NCBI GenBank assembly: GCA_021776785.1
Contig: JAJFFF010000011.1
Location: 1 to 64,000 of the forward strand
DNA length: 64,000 bases
From: Planctomycetota bacterium
GTDB lineage: Bacteria > Planctomycetota > PLA2
Reading direction: 5' to 3'
Position 1 is the first letter of the stretch; every line of letters starts with the position of its first letter. The translations under genes were made by a program, and so were the position numbers. The notes beneath the pieces were generated by a model that did no database searches, was not told the origin of the DNA, and saw only the letters and a program-made list of their open reading frames with translations. Shown here piece after piece: positions 16,952 through 25,655 of this stretch.

Positions 16952-17958
16952 CGACCGCGGCCGCCCGGATCCGTCACCGGGATTTCGGTTTCCCAATGCA
17001 CACCTTGGCTGCGGCCCTGCCGGATGTGGCGTCGTGAGTCCTTGCTGTCGGGGGCGAACTGCTTGAGGCCCTCCATCAGCGTGCGCTGCAGCGCGGCCGC
17101 GTCCGTGGCCTTGGTTTGCGCCAAGACGACACCCTTTACGCCGAACTCATCCGGCGCCACGACGAGAAAGCGTGCGTCGTTTTTCCGCTTGGTGATCGGC
17201 CGCAGCTCGGCATCGTCTGTGGTGTGCGCGAGGAGGAAACGGCCGCGCCACTTCGCGTTCCACGTGAGCGCCGCGAGGGTCTTTTTAAAGTCTTTGCGCG
17301 GCCCCGTCACGACGACCAGTGGCAAGAGATCGCACGATGCGACGTTGAGCCCGCGCCGAACGTCCGCCATGTAGGGAAGCGCCTGGACCGGTTTTTTCCC
17401 GGGATACTTCTTGGCGACCCGCCGCAGCGCTTCCACCATCAATCGGACCGAGACTTTCTCGTCGCGCGCGCGATAGATCATGTGCGGCGAACGGCCCGCC
17501 GACGACAGTTTGGTTTTGCCGTCCGGCGCCAGCACGGCGTAGACGGTGTTCTCCAGCTCGCCGCTCCGCGTGCGCGCCAAGCTCTCGAGGAACTTACCCT
17601 CGGTTTTACTCTCGTACGTTGCGAGTCGAGCGCAGACAAAGTTCCGCGCCTGTGCAATCAACTCCGGGTTGGACAGGAAACTCCGGTCCAGTGCTTGCTT
17701 ACCCGGTCACCACACACCAGAAACGTTGTGGCAATGCGGCGCCGCGGCAAGAAGGAGGATCGGTCGGTTCGTGCGCTTGGCTTCCGCCCGCGCTGAGTCC
17801 AGCGTCCCGAACCAAACGATGCGTTCACCGGCGATCGGTTTGACAACGCCCGGTCCCGGCGGTCCACCGCGCCCCCCACCCGGGGGGCCCTGCGCGATGC
17901 CAGCGGTTGTGAAACTCAACAACGCGGCCCAAGCCGCCACCAATAATTTTTGTGTCAT
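16948..17958 (-). CDS. Predicted exported thioredoxin-like selenoprotein (in-frame TGA)
   Basis: A signal peptide (MTQKLLVAAWAALLSFTTAG), a Gly/Pro linker and a thioredoxin-like start lead to PHCHNVSGVW, then an in-frame TGA at 17707-17709, then PGKQALDRSFLSNPELIAQ and 230 more residues in the same frame, for 336 residues with the TGA read as Sec84. Cys76 lies eight residues before it. The downstream half has no credible start of its own: TTG at 17661 has no Shine-Dalgarno, and the thioredoxin-like helix would be cut. A SECIS-like hairpin begins right after the TGA. A redox role outside the cytoplasm is inferred. The rest (VYAVLAPDGKTKL, FLVVAPDEFGVKG) has no recognised domain. It is 4 nt behind a sigma-factor fusion, likely translationally coupled. 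The alternative is a recent nonsense mutation. Confidence 0.75.
17664..17706 (-). promoter_or_regulatory. SECIS-like hairpin immediately after the TGA codon
   Basis: On the minus strand the RNA right after UGA forms an outer stem CCGGGU/ACCCGG (6 bp) and an inner stem GGAC/GUCC. A C-U mismatch and a capping stem GGA/UCC then close the tri-loop GUU. The apical loop starts with G, 25 nt after the UGA. Bacterial SECIS elements lie just downstream of the Sec codon with a G in a small apical loop roughly 16-37 nt away, so position and shape both fit. The structure was drawn by eye and no energy was computed. Confidence 0.7.
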
Positions 17959-17962
17959 CGTG

Positions 17963-19876
17963 TTAGCGCGGAGGACCGGATCCGCGATCCGTGTAATCAG
18001 AACATCGATGGGTTCGATCGAACGTTGCCGGTAGGGGCAACGTCACGCTCGCCAACGCCACCTGCACGTCGGCATGGACGCGCGAGACAATTTCAAACGC
18101 CTGCGTCGGACGCAAGCCGAACTGTTCGTCGATGGCAAACAGCCGGTAGCGACCAGGGTAGAGATCGCGCAATACAACCGTGGCACCGCGACGCCACGCG
18201 TCCGGCACTTCGTGCGCGGGTCCACGGTCGTCGCCGATCAACAAGCGACGAATGCCGGTCAAGTCACCGGTGATGTTCACAACAGCGGAGCCCGTTTGGG
18301 GAAGCCCCATCAGCGTGATGCGAAAATCGATCCCGCCCCCCGTCGTCGAATCGGTGGCACCGACCTGGACGCCCGCCAGAGAAGCGCCACCAGCAAGGGA
18401 CGGTCCCTCCGGCGGCATGGAGCGCGGCGAGGGCGGGCGCGGCGAGGGCGGACGCGGGGCTGCCAGGCCCAGCGGCGGCGGGCCCGGCGGCGGCGGGCCC
18501 AGAGGCGGCGCAGGGGATCGATCTTCGACCGACCCGAACACACGCGGCTCCGGCGTCGGCGAAACAACATCAGGCGCTTGGCGGCCGTCGCGCTGGGCGT
18601 CATCCGCCAGGTCGATGGTCTCGGTAATCCGGTGCCGGAGGATCGGGATCGCGCCCGCGCCCTTGGTCGATTGCGCCGCTTGGCTGCCCGAACGAGTCGC
18701 GGACGAACCGCGCCGCCGCACGCCGGTGCGCGCGGCAGGCTCGCGGGCCTGCGATCGGCTCGCGCGCAGGGTCAACGGTCCTTCCGATCCCGCGTCCGGG
18801 CGAGGATGGGTGCGGTTTTGGCCCGGACGGCGGTGGCGCTCCACATCCGCTTGCAACTTGATCTCAATGGAGAGAATCGTCGTGTCGGAGTCGTTGCGTC
18901 GCACCGCGAATCGTTGCGCTCGCACGGCCAACGGATGTTGGGCGCTCACCCAAAGAGCTTTGGGCCAGCGCGGCGTCGCCAACACGGTCAAGTCCAAAGC
19001 GCACGCCGCGTCGAGACGGCACTCGTGCACGATCTGTTTTCCGTGCGGGTCGGCGGTGAACGTCACGCGCGCCGATCCCGCGAGGTCGTGTGAGCCCTTC
19101 CCGTCACCTTGTAGTTCGAATCGAACGGTCGCCACAAGGCGATGCGCCGGAGCGGCAGGGGCCGCTTTTGAAACGGGAGAAACGACGGCTTCGTTCAAGA
19201 GCGTGCGTGCGGCTGCGGGAAGCGACGATTGCGTTGCGATCGACGGCGCGGGAGGCGCGGTCGTATCGTGCGCGAGCGTCGTCATCCACGCTACGCTCGC
19301 CAAAAGCATCGCCGCTGCGGCACCGGCACGCGGCAGCCACGTGCGAGGTTCCGCAAGCGCAGCTAGCCCGACGAGGCCCACGGCCAACGAACGCGCGTCG
19401 CCATGCCATGTGGCATCGAGCTTTGTGCGCAAGAGAGCGAGTGCGCGCTGCAAGCGTGTGCGCACCGCGGAAGCAGAGATGTCCAAGCGTTGCGCGATCT
19501 GTTGCGACGTCAGGTTCTCGAAGTAACGCAGTCGCACAACCTCGCCGTAATGCGCCGGCAGCGACGACAACGCGGAAGTCACGCACCGCTTTGTTTCTTC
19601 GAGCGCCGCGCGATCATCGGGCGCGGTCGAGCAGCGCAAGTCGGCCGGCGGCGCGCTCTCCTCGTAGCGCGAGCGTCGCCTCTGCGAACGGCTCGCGCGA
19701 AACGCTAGGTTGCGCAAGACGCCGGCCAACCAAGGACGCGGCTTTTCGATGTCGTCCACGCCGCGGCGCAACACGACCAGCCATGCTTCTTGGACGAGAT
19801 CGTCCGCTTGCATGTGGTCGCGGGCGAGCCGGCGCGCCACCGCTTGAAGAAACGAATTTTCCGTGCGGACGTTCAT
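17963..19876 (-). CDS. ECF sigma factor fused to a transmembrane segment and extracytoplasmic domain
   Basis: The protein has 637 residues from the ATG at 19876. Residues ~1-165 are a sigma-70 region 2/region 4 module (QADDLVQEAWLVVL, LPAHYGEVVRLRYFENLTS, then QIAQRLDISASAVRTRLQRA). Residues ~183-205 (AGAAAAMLLASVAWMTTLAH) form one membrane span. The rest should lie outside the cytoplasm: a beta-rich part (HRLVATVRFELQGDG), a long low-complexity Pro/Arg/Gly linker and a final beta-sandwich-like domain (VVLRDLYPGRYRLFAIDEQ). A sigma factor tethered to the membrane could be released or held according to extracytoplasmic signals. The same layout is known in planctomycetes. It starts the operon that includes the selenoprotein-type gene. 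Confidence 0.85.
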   Translation of the reverse strand: MNVRTENSFLQAVARRLARDHMQADDLVQEAWLVVLRRGVDDIEKPRPWLAGVLRNLAFRASRSQRRRSRYEESAPPADLRCSTAPDDRAALEETKRCVTSALSSLPAHYGEVVRLRYFENLTSQQIAQRLDISASAVRTRLQRALALLRTKLDATWHGDARSLAVGLVGLAALAEPRTWLPRAGAAAAMLLASVAWMTTLAHDTTAPPAPSIATQSSLPAAARTLLNEAVVSPVSKAAPAAPAHRLVATVRFELQGDGKGSHDLAGSARVTFTADPHGKQIVHECRLDAACALDLTVLATPRWPKALWVSAQHPLAVRAQRFAVRRNDSDTTILSIEIKLQADVERHRRPGQNRTHPRPDAGSEGPLTLRASRSQAREPAARTGVRRRGSSATRSGSQAAQSTKGAGAIPILRHRITETIDLADDAQRDGRQAPDVVSPTPEPRVFGSVEDRSPAPPLGPPPPGPPPLGLAAPRPPSPRPPSPRSMPPEGPSLAGGASLAGVQVGATDSTTGGGIDFRITLMGLPQTGSAVVNITGDLTGIRRLLIGDDRGPAHEVPDAWRRGATVVLRDLYPGRYRLFAIDEQFGLRPTQAFEIVSRVHADVQVALASVTLPLPATFDRTHRCSDYTDRGSGPPR

Positions 19877-20248
19877 GAGACCTCGACGCAACGAGCGTAC
19901 ACCACTTTAGACCCGCCGTAGGGGATAGGGTTTCGGACACAAATCAAAACAATCCCGCACCTGTTTCTCATACGTCGTCACGCGCATTGGGCGGACGACT
20001 CTTTTTTTGGGACACACGCAGCGCGGCCGGGCATTCCCTAACGAAAGCGCGGTCGCATACCTGTACCCCCACCTCTCGCGGACGTGACTTTTCTCGCGCT
20101 GGCATCGCGGTCTATGACCGCGGTTGCCGGTGTGGGGCTTTCGTGCCTTTCGTGCGCTGTGCGCGCGAAAAGCACGACGTGCGCGCATCGCAACAGCGTG
20201 TGCGCATCGATCCAGACCTCTCTCGTTTCGCGCCGTTCCCATGCGGCA
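19877..20248. other. Intergenic region with an inverted repeat
   Basis: No supported gene lies between the start of the sigma fusion and the terminator of the next minus-strand gene. A perfect inverted repeat, CGCGGTC (20106-20112) and GACCGCG (20116-20122) around TAT, stands out. The region should contain the promoter of the sigma-fusion/selenoprotein operon near its left end. Open frames on both strands are Arg/Cys/Ser-rich and lack start signals. Confidence 0.4.
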
Positions 20249-20286
20249 CAAAAAAAGGGCCCCGGCCAACGCCGGAGCCCTTCATT
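20249..20286. terminator. Bidirectional intrinsic terminator
   Basis: The stem GGGCCCCGGC / GCCGGAGCCC (20257-20280) has a CAAC loop. On the minus strand it is followed by seven U residues (20249-20256), ending the transcript of the gene at 20351-21079. On the plus strand it is followed by UUCAUUUUUU. It lies about 70 nt beyond that gene's stop. Confidence 0.8.
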
Positions 20287-20350
20287 TTTTGGTTGTCGGA
20301 TCGAACCGATCCGATCGGATAAGGCGTTAGCCTCACCCGCCCGTGAGGGA

Positions 20351-21079
20351 TCAGGTCGGCGCCTTCGCCGGATCCGGAAGCTGCATGCTCGTCTTCATCG
20401 TGCCGTGCAGTTCAACAGCGCTCTTGACGAGCCCATCGCGTTCCGCGACTCGCGCGTTGCCGGGCACGCCCGCAACGTCTAAGGCCTTGTAGCCGAGTGC
20501 CAAGGACGCAAATCCTGCATCGATCGCTTTCGAGATCGGGCAGAGCGTCTTCAACGTCTTGTCGTAGTTCTCAAGCGTCTGGCAGTCGGCGCGCACCTGA
20601 CCAATGACGGCCATCGTGTCCGCAACCTTTTTCCAGTTCTTGGTCGCGGCCGCAACGCTCCGCTTCGCTTTCGCTTCGGTCGTGCGCGCGTTGACCTTCG
20701 CGCCCTTCTTGAGGACGGCGGCCATCGCTTCGTACGTCTTCACCATGTCGCGAAGATGCTTGGCGATTTCCGACTTGGGATCGCGCGCCTCTTCCGCAAG
20801 CGCGGCGGCCATCAACGCTTCGCCGTTGGCGAGGAGCGTCGGCACGATCGCCTTGGCGATGCCGGTTTTGTCCATCACGCTCTTGCGTGCGGCCTTAATC
20901 GCCTTCTTTTGATTCTTGTGAAGTTTCTTTTCCGCGGCGGGAGCCTTCGCGAGGGAATCGCGGACGTCCTTCATGGCGGCGGCCGCGGCGTCGCGCTGGT
21001 CTTTCCAACCAGACGGCAACTCGGCGATGACGGGAACCGCGAGGAGCGCGGCGGCCAGTACTACAAATAACGATCTCAT
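20351..21079 (-). CDS. Secreted Lys/Ala-rich helical protein
   Basis: The protein has 242 residues. MRSLFVVLAAALLAVPVIAE is a signal peptide. The mature protein is almost wholly helical and rich in Lys and Ala (EKKLHKNQKKAIKAARKS, TTEAKAKRSVAAATKNWKKV), with two cysteines (ADCQTLENYDKTLKTLC) that could form one disulfide. No family was recognised. GGAGAG lies 8 nt before the ATG at 21079, supporting that start over 21094. A strong terminator follows, so it is a single-gene transcript. Confidence 0.7.
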   Translation of the reverse strand: MRSLFVVLAAALLAVPVIAELPSGWKDQRDAAAAAMKDVRDSLAKAPAAEKKLHKNQKKAIKAARKSVMDKTGIAKAIVPTLLANGEALMAAALAEEARDPKSEIAKHLRDMVKTYEAMAAVLKKGAKVNARTTEAKAKRSVAAATKNWKKVADTMAVIGQVRADCQTLENYDKTLKTLCPISKAIDAGFASLALGYKALDVAGVPGNARVAERDGLVKSAVELHGTMKTSMQLPDPAKAPT

Positions 21080-21213
21080 TATCGGACTCTCCAATATACG
21101 GGTCTCTCGGTATTGTCATCCCCGAATACGCTGTCGTCCACCCCACTTTTGGAGAAACCTCTCGGGTTAGGTCGCCACCCTGGCCGATTTCTACCTCCTG
21201 GGGCAATAAGGCA

Positions 21214-22002
21214 ATGGTGGCGCTCAAAACTCTCGTGCGAAACAGCCTCGACCGTCCGGGAGGGCGCTGGCTTCTCGCCCTTCGCGGGACGGCGCTGGTT
21301 TCGATCCGCACAGGCCGCCTTTGCCGGGTCGGCTATGACGGCCACGCGTGGACCCATCGCCACGGCGACGGCGTGCTCGTCCACAAAACCATGGTTTCGC
21401 TGCCACCTGCGACGTTTTCCGCCGTAACGCGCGACGTTTGTTGTTACGCCCATGCGCCGCAGCCCGGCGACTCCATCGTCGATGTCGGCGTCGGAGGTGG
21501 CATCCACACGCTCGCGATGGCCCGCATGGTCGGCGGCAGCGGACGCGTCGTGGGCATCGATGCCGACGCCCGCCAAATCGCGCGCTTGGACCGCATGATC
21601 GAGCTCAACCGGCTGCCGCAGGTGCAAACGGTGCACGCGGCCGCAACCGCCGATCCGGCTCGCCGCGGCGGGCTCGCGATGGCAGGCGATGCACCCGCGC
21701 ATCGCACCCAGGACCTGTTGCCCGACGCTGCGTGGCGCCGCGTGGATCTTCTCCACGTGCGTGTCGGCGGCGCCGAGCTCGATGTCTTACGCGGGATGGG
21801 CGACGCGTTGGCCGCGGTCCAAAACATCGCGGTGGCCTGCCATGACTACCGCGCCGAGTCCACGCACGACGACACTTGGCGGACACGCAAAAACGTCGCG
21901 GCGCTGCTGCGTCGGCAGGGCTTTGTCATAAGCACTCGCCCCCACGATGCGCGCCCCTACGTGCGAAGCTACCTCTACGCCTCGCGCCGCGACGATCGCT
22001 AG
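21214..22002 (+). CDS. FkbM-family SAM-dependent methyltransferase
   Basis: The protein has 262 residues. Motif I is SIVDVGVGGGIHTLAMARMV, motif II is GRVVGIDADARQIARLDRMIE, and a post-motif VDLLHVRVGGAELDVLRGMG corresponds to the D-x-x-G-x-E segment of FkbM enzymes, which methylate hydroxyl groups of sugars or polyketides. In typical FkbM proteins this reads KIDVEGxE. Here the Asp/Glu pair is VRVGGAE, so the acceptor site is divergent. There are no glycan genes nearby. A second, more typical FkbM protein is at 48504. Confidence 0.78.
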   Translation: MVALKTLVRNSLDRPGGRWLLALRGTALVSIRTGRLCRVGYDGHAWTHRHGDGVLVHKTMVSLPPATFSAVTRDVCCYAHAPQPGDSIVDVGVGGGIHTLAMARMVGGSGRVVGIDADARQIARLDRMIELNRLPQVQTVHAAATADPARRGGLAMAGDAPAHRTQDLLPDAAWRRVDLLHVRVGGAELDVLRGMGDALAAVQNIAVACHDYRAESTHDDTWRTRKNVAALLRRQGFVISTRPHDARPYVRSYLYASRRDDR

Positions 22003-22012
22003 CTGGCGAGCC

Positions 22013-22046
22013 GGGGGGCTGGGAAGCCGGGGGCCGGGGGGCCGGG
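22013..22046 (+). other. G-run cluster with G-quadruplex potential
   Basis: Directly after the FkbM gene the plus strand carries five G-runs of 3-6 bases within 34 nt (GGGGGG, GGG, GGGGG, GGGGGG, GGG), separated by 2-5 bases. This satisfies the usual G-quadruplex pattern. The position between a stop codon and the next gene's leader could influence RNA 3'-end formation, but this is only a sequence pattern. Confidence 0.5.
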
Positions 22047-22234
22047 ATCTCTGACTCAAGGGCCCGCAGCGCGCGACCCGGGGACCGCGGCCCGGATCCC
22101 GAATTCGCCGGACAGGAGCGGACCGGCCCCAATTTTTGCGGAGCGAAACCTCCGGGCGCGGGCCGGGTTCGATAAACATGCCGGTTGCTCGGACCGCCAG
22201 GGCGACCGACAATCAAGTTTGGGGACAACCACTT

Positions 22235-24331
22235 ATGCAAACCAGACGATTCGCCTGCTTCGCTGCCGCCTTGATGGTTGCAGCTCTTGTTACGGCAACC
22301 ACACCCGTCGCCGCCAAGCCGACGGTCTCTCATCGCGTCAAAGTGAAACAGGCGGCCGCTCGCCTCGACGCAGCGCTCAACCAAGCGTTGCGCGAAGCGG
22401 GCGTCAAACCGGCGGGCCTCGCCGACGACGCCGCGTGGGCGCGACGCACGCACTTGGCGATCGTCGGTCGCATCCCGACCGAAGCCGAGATCGCGCAATA
22501 CAAAAACAACAAGTCCACCGATCGCGGGCTCGACCTCGTGGACGCGTTGCTCGACTCGCGCGGCTACGACAGTCACATGTTCAATTGGTGGGCCGATCTT
22601 TTGCGCGCGCGCAGCCGCCTACCGCGTCGCATCTCGGGCGAACCCTACATCCACTGGATTAAGGATTCGATCGAGAACGACAAGCCGTACGACGAGATGG
22701 TCAAAGAGATGCTCGTTGCCACGGGCCCCGTGCACCAACGCGACAACGGCGCAACCGGCTATCTGATGCGTGATCGCAACATGCCCGAAGACAACATGTC
22801 GAATACGATCCGCTTGTTCCTCGGATCGCGTTTGGAGTGCGCGCAGTGCCACAACCATCCGTTCGACAAGTGGTCGCAGCGCGACTACTTCGAGATGGTC
22901 GCGTTTACCGGCGGCCTGCGCTACCAGAAGAACCCGCGGCAGGATCCGCGCGTTCGTGAACTCGTTGGGCAAGCGCAGCAAAAGTTTGGACGCAACGGCG
23001 TGCGCGCCGTGCGCCGTCTCTACCAAGCCGTCAGCGACGGTATCTACGGAACCGGCACGGGCGCGGCGCGTCTGCCCAAGGACTATCAATACGACGATGC
23101 GAAACCGCTGAGCTGGGTTCACGCGGACTCGCTGTTTGCACCCAGCGTGAAACTCTCCGCGCAACTTCCGAACGAAGAACGTTTCCGCAAACGCGTTCGC
23201 GACCCTAAAAAGCTCAAGCGCATTCTCAGCCGTCTCCGCCCGCGTGAGCAGGACTCGCGCGAAACCTTGGCGACGTGGATGACGTCGGTGCGCAACGAAC
23301 GCTTTGCCACCGTCGTCGCGAACCGCATGTGGAAGCGCGCTTTTGGGCGCGGCCTGATCGAGCCGATCGACGACATTCGCGACGATACCGAAGCGGTCAT
23401 CCCTGAGCTCATGACCGCCCTGCGCGGACTCATGATCGAAGTGGATTTCGACCTCAAAGAGTTTCAGCGCACGCTTTACTACTCGCGCCATTGGCGTCGC
23501 GCCGCGGTGGTCGCCGCGCAAACACCGGGCACCGTCGCCGACCAGCGCGGCCCGCTCCTCCGTCGCATGACGGCCGAGCAGGTTTGGGATTCGCTCCTCA
23601 CGCTGGTTGTGAACGACCTGGACAGCACCCTGGACCCCGCGCTCAACAACCGCACCGAAGAGGTCTACGCGCGCTTCGATGAGCTCTCGTCCGGATCGGA
23701 CGATGACATCATGGAACGGACAGAACGACTGGTGCTGCGCTACACGAAACCGGAGCAGTTCCGCCAAGAGATGCGCCGCGAGCGGCAAAAGCGCAACGCA
23801 GAAATGCGCGCCAAGCGGGTCGCCGCGCGGCCGCTGCTGCGTGAATTGCGCATCGCACAACGCGACAACGACCAAGAAGCAGTCGAGCGCATCACAGCCG
23901 AGTTTCAACGCCGCGGCATCCCGCTCCCGGGTTCGCGCGCGGGCCGCGCCTTGCGCGACCTGCAACGCGCGTCGGACCTGCCGTCACCGGCGCCGGGCGG
24001 CCATCTGCTCAGCGAGTTGGGGCAATCGGACCGCGACTTGATTGAAGCGGGCCACACGGACCCGACGGTTCCGCAGGTGCTCGCGCTCCTGAACGCATTC
24101 ATCGAACAGCGTTTGCTAACGAACCGCAATGCGCTCCTGACCAAGCACCTCGGCGACGCCAAGACCCCGAGCGCCGCCGTGCGCACCGCGTTCTGGTCGG
24201 TCTTGAACCGCGCACCCACGGGCGAAGAACTGTCGACGTGGAAGCGCGACATCTCCAAGGCGAAAAACCGCGCCGTCCAAGACCTGGTCTGGACGCTGGT
24301 CAACACACACGAATTTCTCTTCATCCAGTAG
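22235..24331 (+). CDS. DUF1549/DUF1553 domain protein (planctomycete type)
   Basis: The protein has 698 residues. MQTRRFACFAAALMVAALVTA is a signal peptide. The DUF1549 part covers ~50-260, with AWARRTHLAIVGRIPTEAEI, FNWWADLLRARSRLP and the conserved Cys-His motif LECAQCHNHPFDKW. The DUF1553 part occupies the C-terminal half (RETLATWMTSVRNERFATVV, then NRMWKRAFGRGLIEPIDDI, near the end AFWSVLNRAPTGEELSTW). These exported proteins are nearly confined to planctomycetes and verrucomicrobia, almost always next to DUF1501 genes. A role in polymer breakdown or cell-surface organisation has been proposed, not shown. It heads a three-gene operon. Confidence 0.93.
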   Translation: MQTRRFACFAAALMVAALVTATTPVAAKPTVSHRVKVKQAAARLDAALNQALREAGVKPAGLADDAAWARRTHLAIVGRIPTEAEIAQYKNNKSTDRGLDLVDALLDSRGYDSHMFNWWADLLRARSRLPRRISGEPYIHWIKDSIENDKPYDEMVKEMLVATGPVHQRDNGATGYLMRDRNMPEDNMSNTIRLFLGSRLECAQCHNHPFDKWSQRDYFEMVAFTGGLRYQKNPRQDPRVRELVGQAQQKFGRNGVRAVRRLYQAVSDGIYGTGTGAARLPKDYQYDDAKPLSWVHADSLFAPSVKLSAQLPNEERFRKRVRDPKKLKRILSRLRPREQDSRETLATWMTSVRNERFATVVANRMWKRAFGRGLIEPIDDIRDDTEAVIPELMTALRGLMIEVDFDLKEFQRTLYYSRHWRRAAVVAAQTPGTVADQRGPLLRRMTAEQVWDSLLTLVVNDLDSTLDPALNNRTEEVYARFDELSSGSDDDIMERTERLVLRYTKPEQFRQEMRRERQKRNAEMRAKRVAARPLLRELRIAQRDNDQEAVERITAEFQRRGIPLPGSRAGRALRDLQRASDLPSPAPGGHLLSELGQSDRDLIEAGHTDPTVPQVLALLNAFIEQRLLTNRNALLTKHLGDAKTPSAAVRTAFWSVLNRAPTGEELSTWKRDISKAKNRAVQDLVWTLVNTHEFLFIQ

Positions 24332-24350
24332 GGCCACAAAGGACACTGCT

Positions 24351-25655
24351 ATGCGACTCCGCCGCTACTTAAACGGTTTCAATTCCGTCGCGCGCCGCGA
24401 CTTCATTTCCGGCGCCGCCAAAGGCCTGCTCGGACTGACGACGGTTCCGTGGATGACGAAGTTCGCGCAAGCGCAGGAGGCCGGGAAGATCCCGTTGGCC
24501 GCTGCGACTGCACGCAACGTCATCTACTGTTACATGGCGGGCGGTATGTCGCACCTCGACACGTTCGACCTCAAGCCGGGCGCCGCGACACAGGGGCCGA
24601 TGAAGGCGATCAAGACCAACGCTGATGGCGTCCTGGTTTCGCAACACTTCCCGCTGCTCGCCAAGCACATGGACAAGGTCGCGGTCATCAACTCGATGAA
24701 CTCGACGCAGGGCGCGCACGCTCAGGGTCGATACTTCATGCACACGAGCTATCAGCTCCGCGGCACGATTCGCCACCCGAGTATGGGCGCCTGGCTTGAG
24801 AACATGCGCGGTCGCGTCAACACCAAGTTGCCGGCGCACGTCGTTGTCGGCGGCGGCGCGCAGATGGCAACGAACGGCTTTTTCGACGCGTCGTTGACCC
24901 CGTTGCCGGTGGGCGACCCGACGTCCGGATTGGCGAACAGCCAACGCGTCGAACACGTCACCGCCGAGCGCTTCGAGCACCGCATTCACCGCCTCGAAGA
25001 TATGAACAAAGCGTTCCGCGATAAGTTCAAGGCGCGCGAACTCGACGACTACTCCAAGGTCTACCAGGAGGCGATGCGGCTCATGGACAGCAAGGACTTG
25101 GAGTCGTTTGACATCGACAAGGAGTCGCAAACCGTCCGCGATGCATACGGTTCGGGCCGCTTCGGCCAGGGCTGCTTACTCGCACGGCGCCTCGTCGAGC
25201 GCGGCGTCCGCTTCGTCGAGGTCGTGAGCGGCGGTTGGGACACGCACTCCGAAAACTTCGACCAGATGGCCGATCTTTGCCCGCCGATTGACCGCGGACT
25301 CTCCGCGCTCTTGGCGGACTTGGACGCGCGCGGGATGCTCGACGAAACGCTCGTCATCTTGGCGACCGAGTTCGGGCGAACCCCGGACATCGTCGAAGAC
25401 CGTTCGCTGGGCCGCAACCACTACCCGCGCGCGTTTAGCTGCCTGATGGCGGGCGGCGGGATCAAGGGCGGTCGCACGTACGGCAAGACCGACGCCGAGG
25501 GCCGCGAGGTCATCGAAGACATCGTCCGCGTGCAGGACTTCAACGCGACGATGGCGCACGCGCTCGGTTTGCCGCTGGAATTCAAGATGTACAGCCCGTC
25601 CGGCCGACCGTTCACGGTCGCGCATGACGGCAAGCCCGTGAAGGCGTTGTTTTAA
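24351..25655 (+). CDS. DUF1501 domain protein
   Basis: The protein has 434 residues. An N-terminal RRDFISGAAKGLLGLT resembles a Tat signal, so export in folded form is likely. The DUF1501 core shows NVIYCYMAGGMSHLDTFDLK, then NSTQGAHAQGRYFMHTSY, WDTHSENFD, ILATEFGRTP and GRNHYPRAFSCLMAGGG. It belongs to the alkaline-phosphatase/sulfatase-like superfamily, and the His/Asp residues in these motifs are candidate metal ligands. It is 19 bp after the DUF1549/1553 gene and overlaps the start of the cytochrome/LRR gene (TAATG), so the three are co-translated. Confidence 0.93.
   Translation: MRLRRYLNGFNSVARRDFISGAAKGLLGLTTVPWMTKFAQAQEAGKIPLAAATARNVIYCYMAGGMSHLDTFDLKPGAATQGPMKAIKTNADGVLVSQHFPLLAKHMDKVAVINSMNSTQGAHAQGRYFMHTSYQLRGTIRHPSMGAWLENMRGRVNTKLPAHVVVGGGAQMATNGFFDASLTPLPVGDPTSGLANSQRVEHVTAERFEHRIHRLEDMNKAFRDKFKARELDDYSKVYQEAMRLMDSKDLESFDIDKESQTVRDAYGSGRFGQGCLLARRLVERGVRFVEVVSGGWDTHSENFDQMADLCPPIDRGLSALLADLDARGMLDETLVILATEFGRTPDIVEDRSLGRNHYPRAFSCLMAGGGIKGGRTYGKTDAEGREVIEDIVRVQDFNATMAHALGLPLEFKMYSPSGRPFTVAHDGKPVKALF

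Noticed and set aside
18180..19526. Plus-strand open frame (448 codons)
   Set aside because: Antisense to the ECF sigma fusion, which has clear sigma regions. No domain is visible in the plus-strand product.
22619..23965. Long minus-strand open frame (448 codons)
   Set aside because: It lies entirely antisense to the well-supported DUF1549/DUF1553 gene, is His/Arg/Val-rich without a recognisable domain, and is a product of high GC codon bias.
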